DNA of 64,000 nucleotides from Panicum virgatum (Eukaryota; Streptophyta; Magnoliopsida; Poales; Poaceae), in NCBI RefSeq assembly GCF_016808335.1, contig NC_053142.1, forward strand, positions 2,741,802 to 2,805,801, given 5' to 3'. Below are positions 43,111-53,151 of this stretch, piece after piece. The stretch's first letter is position 1. Every line of letters starts with the position of its first letter. A model generated the notes under the pieces. The model was not told the origin of the DNA, made no database searches, and saw only the letters and a list, made by a program, of their open reading frames with translations. The position numbers were made by a program, and so were the translations under genes.

Positions 43111-46100
43111 TGTAACACCCTGGGTGTCTACACAGTAATTAAATAGGTGTCTGCACAGTAATTGTGTATGTTTGCTATGCATCATGTGCTTGAAATGCTT
43201 AAAAAGGATCTTTTTGTAATTATAAAAGGCTATATGTGTAATTATGATTTTATGCAGGGTCCTTTCTTTAGTTATTTCTGAATATAGCTTTTGTGGAGGG
43301 TGTTTTTGCAAAAATTCAATGCATTTAATGCATGGCAGCAAAATTTACTTTTAAGTCTATGTTTCAAGTGAATTTGCTTTGAAAAAGACAAAATTCCTAG
43401 AATTCAAATTCCCTTCAATGTTTTTAATTTTAGCTCTTGAATATTTGGTCAAATAAATTTTTGCACAACATCAAAGTTGTAGATCTTGAAAAGTTGAATA
43501 ACTTTCATGTTGGTCACTTTTCCATTTGAGCTTTGGTTTAAAAGTTATCGCTAGTTTACAGTTTAGTCCCTGGAATTTTTGGTAATTGCAAAATCGCCCT
43601 TATTTCCATCTCCCACCTCCCTGCTCTGTTCTCGCCGCCGCCCACCGACAGCGCCACCGCCGGCGCCGAGGAAAGCTTTCCCGGCCATTACTCCGCCTCG
43701 CGCTGGCACCCACGCGTCGCACCGCTCCTCCTCCCCTCCTGTTGCCTCACGCTGGAGTTCCCCGGCCGTGCCACGCGCCCCGCAGCTTCCAGAGCCGCCC
43801 CGACGGCCGCCACAGCGACGCCGCCGTGGACAGCCCCGGGCAGAGCCCGCCGCCCTCTCCTCACGCGCGCCCGAGCAATGAAGGAATCCCAGAAACCCAT
43901 TCCCCTCGCTCTCTTGCTTTTCCCTCGCGCCCACGCCTCGGAACGCCGCCGCCGCACCACCCGAACCCCGGCGAGCTCACCCCGCCGCGGAGCCGCCACC
44001 ACAGGCCCGCTCCACCCCAATAGCCCCCACCTTTAGCCGCGCCTCGACCTCGCGCAGCTCCCAGACCGCTTCCCATCGCCCGAACCTCACCGGAGCCACC
44101 CCGCCGCCGTGCTCCGAGCTCCACCGGCCGCCGCTCGCCGTGGACCGACCTCCTCCCACCCTCATTTCGCGACCCAAGAGCCTCCAGAGAACCGCATCGA
44201 CCTCTACTCCATTTCCCCCAACCCCTACCTCGCCGCCGGTGAGCCCCTCGCCAGGAAACGGCCGGTCAAACCCCGCCTCCCCTCTCTGACCCGGCCAGGG
44301 ACGTCGGTGTTTGAATTTGAAAAACCCCAGGGGGTTATCTGCGTAGTCAGTGACACATTTGAATAGTGCTATAGGGACTTGTTTGTAATAGTTTGCTGTG
44401 ATCTTTGAAATTCAATATCAATTCGTAGAAAATTCGTAAAATAGCAAATCCTGATGTTTTGGAATCCTCTTGAAGAGCTCTATGCAGTAGAACCATAATA
44501 TGTTAGGCTTTAGTTGCAAGTTTTTGCTGTAGATTTTGATTTGTGTTTCTAGTACATAAATATTAGTTGTTTTCATCTTTTTCTTAACTACTGCATAAAG
44601 CCATGTCTTGCAGTGAAACTTTTATGGTAGTTTACTTATGTAACACTAGCTTTTCTTTAAAAATTTCATGATTAGTTCTCTTGTGTAGCTATTTTTTTGA
44701 TTTAATCCTTGTTTATTAGACTTTATTTATGATAAATAGTTTCTGTTCTTGATAAATCCTGAAATTATTCCTGAGTATTCATCTGGAGTATCTTAGCTTG
44801 TATAGGAAGTTTGAGCTTCAGTTCATGGCTAGATCAGGGGCTAAAAATAAATCTTGCTAATTTGTTGTCTATTTTGTTTATTTTCTCATATTTATTTCTG
44901 TATAGATAAAATCATGAAAAATTCACAGTTGCTAGTTCTTTTCTGTGTCAACCTCCTGTTAAATTTTTGAGCTTCTATTTTGCTCTAGTTTGACCTGTAT
45001 AATTCAAGCTTGTGCTAGGTGTTTCCTGCATGAATGATTTATTGTGATTAAATGGCTACATGTCTTGGCATGATTTTTACAGGGTTGATTGCTTTGTCCA
45101 TGTTCTGTTTAGGGTAATTATTACTAAATTTATTGCTGTTTGTGATCTGAGTTGTTTTTTTAATTAGCAAACCTTGAGTTAAATGCTATGGGAATCAACC
45201 ACCACTCATTTTATGAAGTTAGTATGATTTGCTTGTGCTGTTGATCATGATGCCTTGTGTAGTTAAATTTGTTATTTAACTACTCTATAAACGATTGCCC
45301 ATGTATGTTTATAATGTTGTTCTTGCATTACATATAGACACGACTGCCTTATCGGACGGGACGTACGAGCTTATCCCGGAATCTGACGGAGGTGATCTCG
45401 AAGCTCAAGTAAACACTGCTGAACTAACTGAAGCCCCGGACCAAAGTTCGGAAGAGCCTAGAGCTGAAATAGTTAGCAACTACCGAGAAGGCAAGCCCCG
45501 GACATAACCTATATTTCAAATTATTATCATTTACGGTTGTTATTTGCTTATGCATTTACAGTTCTTAGGATTTGAATTGAAACCCTAGATGCATGATCCT
45601 AAGAACCTATGTACTGAATACTAGACTTGAGTTCGACTACTTGCTAAGCTTATAGGACCGGTAAAAGTCGAGTGATTGCCTGTCACTCGCGAGTTTTATA
45701 GGAATTGATTGTTTACCTTTCTGTTATCAATATAAGGACGACAGACGGGGTTGTGTTCGACATCATGACTTTATGTGAGACCCCGTCTGTATTGATGAAC
45801 TTGCTAAGGTCGCGGTGTGTGGTAGTGCTGGTTAAGTTTTTGAAAATACTAGCCACATGCCGTAAATATGGTACGCGGCAAGCCTAGTAGCCGATTGGAC
45901 CGGGGAGTGGATATACCTTTCACTCTCTCAGTAGGGATAGGTTTTATTATTATGTTGCGCAACACCACGACTTCAAGGGACAAGGTTCGGCCTTGGAGCC
46001 CTGTAGTCGGGGAGAGTGACCCTATCCACAAGCCGGAAAGAAAGGTCAACGGTTGTTTGGGAATGACCCGACGGTGTTCCAGACGTGTGTGCTAGGTTAT

Positions 46101-46938
46101 CCTTGCAAGGTTGAATTTCGATTCAGAATCGTCCGCCTCTCACGATGAAATGAGACTGCTTGATCTCTTTGCCACACAGAGTAAGAAGAGCAACAATACT
46201 TTAATCAATCTTGATGTTTGCTTAGATTTCTACCATGATTGGATAGTAGTTGCTTACATAGAATGGTTAATCAACTAGAATCTTGAAAGCTAAAACTTGA
46301 AAGTAAGGACATACTCTTTATTGCTTTTCAGCAAAAGGAAAACCAGAGCCTCACAAAACCTTGCATAGTCTAGCTAAAGTGGGCTACTTATACCCGTTGG
46401 CGGTTAAGTCTTGCTGAGTATTAGAATACTCAGCCTTGCTGTTGAAACCCTTTTTCAGGTATGAGTTTTGAGGATCAGATCGCTAGCTTGACCTATCCTT
46501 GCTCGTTGCCTCCTGGCTGGTCCGTAGAGTGGGATACGTCTGCGACCGGCAATGACTATGATGAGTGATACCATGCTTGGGCTAGCCTGGTGTACTTTTG
46601 CGACGTGTTGTAGCCGTCGTGTTTTAACTTCCGCTGTTTTAAACTCTGAACTTATAGTTGTGGCTTGTATAACTGCTTTACTACGTTTGGTCTTGTATTA
46701 ATGTTTTAGAACCAGTTTGTAATAACTTTTATGCCTGTGATGTAAAAATTGTGGTTGTAATATCTCTGGACTCGCCTTCGTGCGGGGTATGCTTATTCGA
46801 TCCGAGAACCGGTGGTTGTATCGGGACGTTACCCGACAGACCCAGAATTGTTCCGTTTGAAGTGCGTTTGAGCTAATGTTACCTTTATGGTAATGGCCTA
46901 CGCACTTAAGCCGGGATAATTTAGGTGGTTCTGCCACA
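43111..46938 (+). repeat. 5' LTR of the Tekay-type element (3,828 bp)
   Basis: Begins tgtaacaccctgggtgtc and ends ggttctgccaca, with the primer-binding site two bases later. Contains a GC-rich island (about 43590-44290) and an AT-rich intron-like stretch (44239-45337), followed by a short conserved exon. The partial LTR at 61289-64000 has the same architecture. Confidence 0.88.
44109..45507 (+). CDS. possible two-exon ORF inside the LTR
   Basis: Exon 1 44109-44238 ends ...gccgccg before gtgagc. Exon 2 starts at 45338 after a cattacatatag acceptor and runs to TAA at 45505-45507. The split codon (G + AC) restores the frame into DTTALSDGTYELIPE and ends YREGKPRT, giving about 100 residues. The exon 2 part is also open in the LTR at 61289 (62000-62212, about 8 differences in 70 residues), and both splice sites are conserved there. 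However, that copy has a stop in the exon 1 frame nine codons before the donor. It is therefore either a short LTR-encoded peptide or a spliced untranslated leader. No known domain. Confidence 0.4.
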
Positions 46939-46940
46939 GC

Positions 46941-46952
46941 TGGTATCAGAGC
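46941..46952 (+). other. primer-binding site, tRNA-iMet type
   Basis: tggtatcagagc, exact, two bases after the LTR. Confidence 0.9.
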
Positions 46953-48173
46953 TGCAAGCGTACATCAGAGGTGTTGGAACCTTAAAAACCATTTTCCGTA
47001 TAAAGTTGGAACCATAAAGAATTTCGGAAAACTACGTTGGATTCGTTAAGAGTTGTGCATAGAACATAAAGTCCTAGGGAATTTACGGGAATTACTAGGT
47101 GGTTATTTATGTATGGTTTATGTTATCTGACTTCCAGCACTTTACATTTTGTCAAATCATACTCAGAAGCAACTCTTAATTCCTGTAACGACGCACCTAC
47201 GTTGAGGTAAGATGGTAAGGATCCTCAGTCAGCTGAGGGAGTCTGACCTTCCCGTCGGTGATGCGAGCCGAACGCTGCCCTCAAGTAGTGGCTTACTTGA
47301 GGTGCTTCCAATATACCGACTATTAGTTGACTATATTGGAAGTAAAGTGTGCTCAGTCAGCTGAGGGAGTCTGACCTTCCCGTCGGCGATGCGAACCGAA
47401 CGCTGCGCTCAAGCAGTGACCTACTTGAGCTGCTGCCAATATACCGACCTCGGTCGACTATATTGGGAGTAAAGGAACTTGTGAATACGCCTCTGAGTAG
47501 CGTATGCTAACGTTGGCCATACGGCGGGAATTGTATGGCTGCCGCTTCTATAGTGAGCGGTAATGTTTGGGAACGCTTTCATGAGTGCTGGCATGAAAGG
47601 TTCATTGGATATATATATATATGTTCTGTCAATCTTCTGCAGGAACACTAACCGCGATTCGATAAGATAAGAACGGTTAGAATGTATCGACTAGCTATAT
47701 AGAGAGAGCCGTATCTATGTTATACCACCGTGCTAACTACGTAAGTCCAACGATAGTTGGCAATTGTTTTTCTTGTGAGGACGGTCAGGACGTGCATACA
47801 TATCTGGTTGATGTTTGATTGGTTCATAATATTTGAAGTTGCTACATGAGCTTTTTAAGGAATTTCTAGTATGAATCCTTATAAGATAAGTGTTAGTGTG
47901 CTTAAAACATGAGTGAGTGAAATTTTGATTTTAGAAGCATGCTTGTTAAATGCCTTCATCCTAAGCCCCATCTTGTTGTTGCAAGGATCTTTTCATTTCC
48001 GTAGAATCTCAAATGATGAACCAGTACCGATTGTGGTTTATTATTCTTTGAGTTTGGAACCATATCATCTTTTGATTTAGAATCATATTTGTTTTTCCGC
48101 AGTCTTCTTAAAGCTTTATTTGAGAAGTCTTGAGATAATCACATTACTCACATTTGAATCCTTTTTGATTCAG
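46953..48173 (+). other. leader of the Tekay-type element
   Basis: 1.2 kb without a reading frame. It contains the tandem hairpin cluster (47224-47476). It ends ttttttgattcag immediately before the ATG of the extra ORF, a good 3' splice site. Confidence 0.65.
47224..47476 (+). other. two tandem 128-bp units of three hairpins each
   Basis: Unit 1 starts at 47224 and unit 2 at 47352. Each holds ctcag-tcag-ctgag; a second hairpin (47279-47302 with stem cctcaagta/tacttgagg; 47407-47430 in unit 2); and a third (47308-47339; 47436-47466) with stem ccaatata/tatattgg plus an inner stem. The outer pair of hairpin 2 is C:G in unit 1 and G:C in unit 2, and an inner pair of hairpin 3 is G-T in unit 1 and G-C in unit 2. 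This supports a selected RNA structure in the genomic RNA leader, such as a packaging or dimerisation signal. Confidence 0.65.
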
Positions 48174-49076
48174 ATGACGACTTGTTCCTAGGTCTTTTGG
48201 GATGAGGAGGGAAATGCTCATACCGACTGTCTGTACTGGGAGGGTTTTCCGAGGATTCTTTGGGATTCACTTCGTATCTTCCACTACCCAGATCCACCCC
48301 AGTACACGGGACGCCAGTTTTCTGAGGATGGAATTAAGAAGAACAGAGTTACAATGACCATTCCTCAGCACCTCACCTTGGAGTGGCCACCGATTGAGAT
48401 TGAGGTGATTGGGTACCGTCTTGTGGATGCTTTTGAGAAAGCAGCTCTCAACGCTATCACCACTTTTTGTGAGCACCATCCCGAGGAGGTAGCTGCATAT
48501 CCTATTGGTTTGTTTCCAGTAGTCAGTGCTGGCAATGCAGAGTGGCTGTTCAGGGTCACACACTTTGGGCACTTGATTGGAGATGTAGCGGATGAGACTA
48601 TCAAGGCAGTAGTCAGATATATGAATGCTCAGTCTCACTACCAGATACTTCAGCAGCGACACATGGACCAGGTGATAGACTTGGCCCAGAGTTTTCAGCG
48701 AGGCCTTCGTTTGAGGGATATTCAGATTCAGGGACTTCAGGATACCGTTGCTGGGAGGGATACTGCCATTGCACAGTTTGAGCATCAGGCTATGGAGCAT
48801 GGTGCTGAGATAGAGCAGCGCAACACAGTTATTGGTTTCCTTCAGGGGCAGGTGAATGAGCTGCAAGCAGATTGGGATGATGCTTTAGCCCATATTGGTG
48901 TGCTCCAGGGGCAACTAGATGCTCCAGCTGAGCCTGCAGCAGCAGATGAGGACCCCGAGGAGATTGAGGGAGTTTCTGATCTAGATTCAGAGCATGCACT
49001 TGCTGAGCCTAACCCTCAGCCGGACGACTCTTCTTCCGGCAGTGCCTCTTCTGTGGGCAACCTCGACGACTTCTAG
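48174..49076 (+). pseudogene. extra ORF upstream of gag (Tekay-type ORF0)
   Basis: ATG at 48174 directly follows a 3' splice site. Codon 6 is TAG (48189-48191); the frame is otherwise open for about 295 codons to TAG at 49074-49076. Recognisable parts: DCLYWEGFPRILWDSLRIFHY, KKNRVTMTIPQHLTLEWPP, AITTFCEHHPEEVAAYPIGL, then a long Gln-rich coiled coil (RDIQIQGLQDTVAGRDTAIA; VNELQADWDDALAHI) and an acidic Ser-rich tail. I recall similar proteins before gag in grass Tekay-like elements. No enzymatic motif is visible; the coiled coil suggests an oligomeric structural role. Restarting at Met 48354 would give 240 residues. Confidence 0.7.
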
Positions 49077-49712
49077 GCACCTTAGACTAGTCCTAGATAG
49101 TTCGTGTTTTCTCTTGTTGTAGCTTGTACATAGGAAAGAGATGTTGTAAGATAGCCCTAGGGAGGAGTACCACTTGTTGTATTATATGTGGTAAGGGTGA
49201 GTGATGTTAGGTTGTAAGAAAAATGCTGCTTTGGATGTGAAATAAGTAGCGACTACCAGTTTGGAAATCAGGATCTTCCTACTTGCCAAATCTCTTCATT
49301 TGTGCATTTTCACGCCGTTTGATGAATACTAAAGATGTTGCAAATTTTGTGGCATGTGTGCTCATCAAATGTTAGCCTGTTGAATCTGTGAGAATAAAAT
49401 TTTAGTCCAATCCCTTCTATGATCTCTGTTGTTTAGCAGCATAGCACATAGCGATGAAGAACGAATTGATAGATTATTTTCTTTACCCTTTGCTCTCAGC
49501 ATTGAGTCTCTATACGATGGAGCATGAAGCTATCTAACAGCTTACCAGTTTTGATTTTTGTGGGTGGCACAGTTATGTGTTGTGCATATTGTGCTACACC
49601 GCATCTAGTTAAATTTTGCTGATTTTGTTTTATCCAATGTATGATCATTGCACGTGCCATTGATTTTGGAAGCGAGAAATATGTATCTAATGGATGTCTT
49701 CCATAATTACAG
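49077..49712 (+). other. non-coding interval between ORF0 and gag
   Basis: AT-rich, ends cttccataattacag exactly before the gag ATG, which looks like a 3' splice site. No coding signal. Confidence 0.55.
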
Positions 49713-49917
49713 ATGGTTGGTCATACTCGCGGAACGCCTGATGGCTTCGGTTGTGAAGCCGGCAGTGGATCTCAGCAACCACCGCCACCCCCGTCGGATA
49801 TATCTGAGTTAATGGCCATGCAAACAGAGTTGCTTCGCCAGCTAGTCCAAGGGCAACAAAATCAGCCACGCCAACAGTATGGAGGGTGGGAGGCACAACC
49901 AGCGGGTTACCAGGAAT
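49713..49917 (+). pseudogene. gag N-terminus of the Tekay-type element, truncated
   Basis: MVGHTRGTPDGFGCEAGSGS, a Pro-rich patch, MAMQTELLRQLVQGQQNQ and YGGWEAQPAGYQEF. This is the usual start of Tekay/Del gag (QT-LL--L coiled segment before the capsid). The sequence switches after Tyr-Gln-Glu-Phe to an LTR fragment, so capsid, knuckle and pol are missing. The frame runs on to 50015 by chance. Confidence 0.75.
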
Positions 49918-51029
49918 TTTTCCATCCATTCCATATCCATAACCAACCTCATCTCCGCCCGGTCTCAAATTCCTTCCTTTCTCTCACTAACCACTTTCAA
50001 GCCACTTTGTCGTAAGTAATAAGAACCTATAACTCGCGAGTGACAGGAATCACTCGACTTCTACTGAATCCTGATTAAGCATGGCAGTAATAATGATTTA
50101 CCCACTAGTATGGTAACTGAGGGAATCTATGGATCATGCATCTAGGGTTCCAATCAATTCCTAGAAACGTAAATGCACAATACATATATATACGTATATA
50201 TATATATGTATATATATACGTATATATACGTATATATATATACGTATATATATACGTATATATACGTATATATATACATATATATACGTATATATATGTA
50301 TATATATACGTATATATATATGTATATATATACGTATATATATATATGTATATATATACGTATATATATATGTATATATATACGTATATATATATGTATA
50401 TATATACGTATATATATATGTATATATATATACGTATATATATATATACGTATATATATATGTATATATATATATAACATCGAATACTGAAATTAAGGTT
50501 ATGCTCCGGGACTTGCCTGGGATTAACACTAAGTCAGTGTTAGTAGAAACAAGGCCTTGGGCCCTTCCGACCTTGGGCCGGCCTTCAGTTGCTCCAGCTT
50601 GATAGCATCTTTGGCCCAAGCATGACTCAAGTCGGTACTTCCATCTTCTGGATCGGCCCACCAGTACACCATCTTCTAGCTCGGCTTCAACTTTGTCCTT
50701 TAGTTCCACGCGTCGCGCATCTAGCGTACCTAAATGATATGCCACAATGCAAATGCATGAACTCAAGGAAAACATCACACAAAGCATTTGAAAGGCATAC
50801 AAAGCAAGCAGACAGTCACAATTGCATGGATGCTAATGTGTGGGTTCAGAGTTCAAACTCATTTTAGCCTGAAGTGTCTCCTATAAAGGAAGGCTACTAA
50901 TTCACTTAGGAAGATTAAGCATTAGGAAGATTAAGGATCCGCCTAGTGCCAAAAAGAAGTAGCTATGGACTTAAATTATTAGCAAGCAAGCATAAACACA
51001 GTACACAAACCAAGAACACTCTGAACCTA
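49918..51029 (-). repeat. Tekay-type LTR fragment
   Basis: 49918-50550 repeats 31364-31760 almost base for base, except for the microsatellite. To the right the minus strand carries the LTR exon equivalent: an acceptor catatcatttag near 50736-50747, then [19 protein letters not shown] ending GKSRSIT. It is truncated on the right by the Athila LTR at 51030 and fused on the left to gag at 49917. Confidence 0.8.
50184..50476. repeat. expanded TA-rich microsatellite
   Basis: About 290 bp of tatatatacg and tatatatatg units, largely palindromic. The long Tyr/Ile reading frames on both strands are artefacts of the repeat. Confidence 0.97.
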
Positions 51030-52239
51030 TGTTGGCGCTCCTTAAGTACCCATTTTACTATATGATTAGGAGTTGTTTTGGTAAATTCTTCGGGATGATT
51101 CATGTACTAACCCACCACTTGGCACCCGAACTTGACCGTTTTTTATTTTGTCCTGGATTTTGGAGCATGTTGCATTTTGACAGGAAATTGGACATTTTCG
51201 GAGATGTTTTGACGCATGGTTACAACTGGGCTAAGATGAGGAATAAGAGGAAGATTCAACACGCGAAAGATGGGACCGAAAGGGACCAGAAAGGGCCCAG
51301 GCCGGCCGGCCTGGAGTCCTTGAGCCGGCCGGCCTAGCCCATTTCGGAGCCCAATCGGTCTCGGTTTTCTTTAGCACGAAGTATGCGTCAACCCTAATCT
51401 ATGTTTTACCAAAATCACCGACCATATCTGCCTACAAATACCCCAAAGCCGCCGTCAAAGAGGGGATCGCGGAGGCATCACGCAGAGATCGCAGAGAAGA
51501 GCATCCAGAGATACATTCGAGTTAGACACAAGAGAAAGGCGACACCGGAGGCCTCATCGTCCCTCGGCGCCGCTGCAAGTTGGAGGACAGCAAGGGATCC
51601 ATCCCTTGCCGGAGATTTCGTCACCATGATCGACTACGCTTCACTTAGCTTCATGGGGTAAAGTCCTCGTTTGTTTATGGGGTTGTAAGGAGATCTTGAG
51701 TTGTAATTGCCGAATCCTTTATGAGATTGATCTATCACGATTCTTGTTGATGATGCTTTGATGCCTAATAGTTCGCGACTTGGCTTTGGGTTTGCTTTGC
51801 TCTTGCATGGTTTACTTAGATTACATCAACTATCGTGTTCTTGTTGTTCGTTACCGATTATCCTCGTGTAGTGACAGTATGCGGGAGGGAAAGGTTTTGA
51901 TCTTGGAACACACCTTTAGTAGATTAGATCCGTTCTTCGTTGCTCGGTGATTACATCTCTAGTGATCCTAGACCCTATGGACAAATGCTATTCATATCTT
52001 GTGCACACATCTATCATTTCTCACTAGTCTAGATTAGATTAGATTAGATTGGTTAGATTAGATCTATTTCACACTCAAACACTCAATATAGATCTTTTAC
52101 CAACATCATTAGTGCTTAGTTAAGCATAGTAATACACTTGTTCCGTGGATTGATAAACCTTGGGGGAATACTCTAAGGGAAAAGCTACACGATCCGTGCG
52201 CTTGCGGTACGTAAATTGGCGCTTTAAGAAGCGTCAACA
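51030..52239 (+). repeat. 5' LTR of element H
   Basis: 1,210 bp, from tgttggcgctccttaagtac to agaagcgtcaaca. GC boxes at 51300-51311 and 51323-51334. A weak TATA cctacaaatacccc at about 51430-51443. Confidence 0.88.
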
Positions 52240-52247
52240 AGCTTTTC

Positions 52248-52265
52248 TGGCGCCGTTGCCGGGGA
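52248..52265 (+). other. primer-binding site, tRNA-Asp
   Basis: tggcgccgttgccgggga, eight bases after the LTR. Confidence 0.9.
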
Positions 52266-52365
52266 ACAAGCGATTTTGCTACGTTTAACTTTGTATTAAT
52301 TTTGTTGGTTACTAACACCTAACCTTTTTCTCTAGAAAATTTTTGTTTTTGTTTTGATTGTCTAG

Positions 52366-53151
52366 ATGGCCCCTCTCATTCAAAACATGGAGGAAGGAGA
52401 AAAATCACTAAGGGATTATGCAAGCCCGCAATCGGAGGACTTCGATATGCAAAAATCAGATTCGGTGTTGCGAGCCACCGAGTACGAGACCAAGCCTCAA
52501 ATCATCAAGATGGCGGCGGCAAACCCCTTTAGAGGAGATGAGACGGACAACCCATATAGACATATCAAGTGGTTCACAATGCTATGCAATACGGTACAAC
52601 AAGATGGAGTTCTACTAGCTTGGTTTAGATGGAATCTTTTCCCATACTCACTTGCGGAAGAAGCGAGAAGATGGTTTGCACTTGCATCCTTCGAGGTAAA
52701 AGGAAATTGGGATGACTTGATGAAGAAATTTTGCGAGCGGTTCTTTCCGTTAAGCAAGGTTCAACATATTTGGAAGCAAGTGATCAACTTCGCGCAAGGA
52801 GGAGAAGAAGGGATAGATCAAGCATGGGATAGATTCAATGGATTGATTGAACAAGGACCGAAGCTCAGATTTTCCGGTGAAGTACTCTTGCATACTTTTT
52901 ATTTTTCCCTAACCACCGAGTGCATGCAATTTGTTCAAATGTGTGCAGGGGGAGATCTCATGGAGAAAACACTCACGAAAGCCGCCCAACTCCTACAAAA
53001 AATCAGCAAGGGTGCGGCCATGCGAAGAGATTGGGAAAAACGATGTTCGGCAAGCTCTGAAGAAAAATCTAAGTGCGGGTGCTTGCTGGAATTTTCAGAA
53101 AAGAGGCATCGGAGGTTAGGGAAGAACAACCGAAGCATGGGAAAGTCATAG
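52366..53151 (+). pseudogene. gag of element H
   Basis: ATG at 52366, directly after gattgtctag. The capsid core is visible: IIKMAAANPFRGDETDNPY, WFRWNLFPYSLAEEARRWF, WDDLMKKFCERFFPLSK, IDQAWDRFNGLIEQGP and LLHTFYFSLTTECMQF followed by CAGGDLMEKT (the usual DAAAGG motif has changed). Near 53075-53085 the conserved sequence moves to the next frame, so the last ~25 residues here are out of frame. No CCHC knuckle is present before the protease. Confidence 0.88.

Larger units (their letters stand above)
43111..49917 (+). mobile_element. Tekay-type Ty3/gypsy element, 5' half
   Basis: A 3.8-kb LTR, tRNA-iMet primer-binding site, leader with a tandem hairpin cluster, an extra ORF before gag, and the first ~68 codons of gag. 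It ends abruptly at 49917, where a piece of another Tekay-type LTR begins. Large LTRs and the TGTAACACCC start are typical of the Tekay/Del clade of chromoviruses in grasses. Confidence 0.8.

Noticed and set aside
43563..44177. Many GC-rich ORFs in the Tekay LTR island
   Set aside because: Open in most frames because of composition; only the splice-linked frame at 44109 was kept, and with low confidence.
48267..48866. 199-residue minus-strand ORF
   Set aside because: It lies entirely antisense to the ORF0 gene and shows no independent signals.
50136..50802. Long Tyr/Ile-rich reading frames on both strands
   Set aside because: They come from the TA-rich microsatellite, which lacks stops in several frames; there is no start context or conservation.
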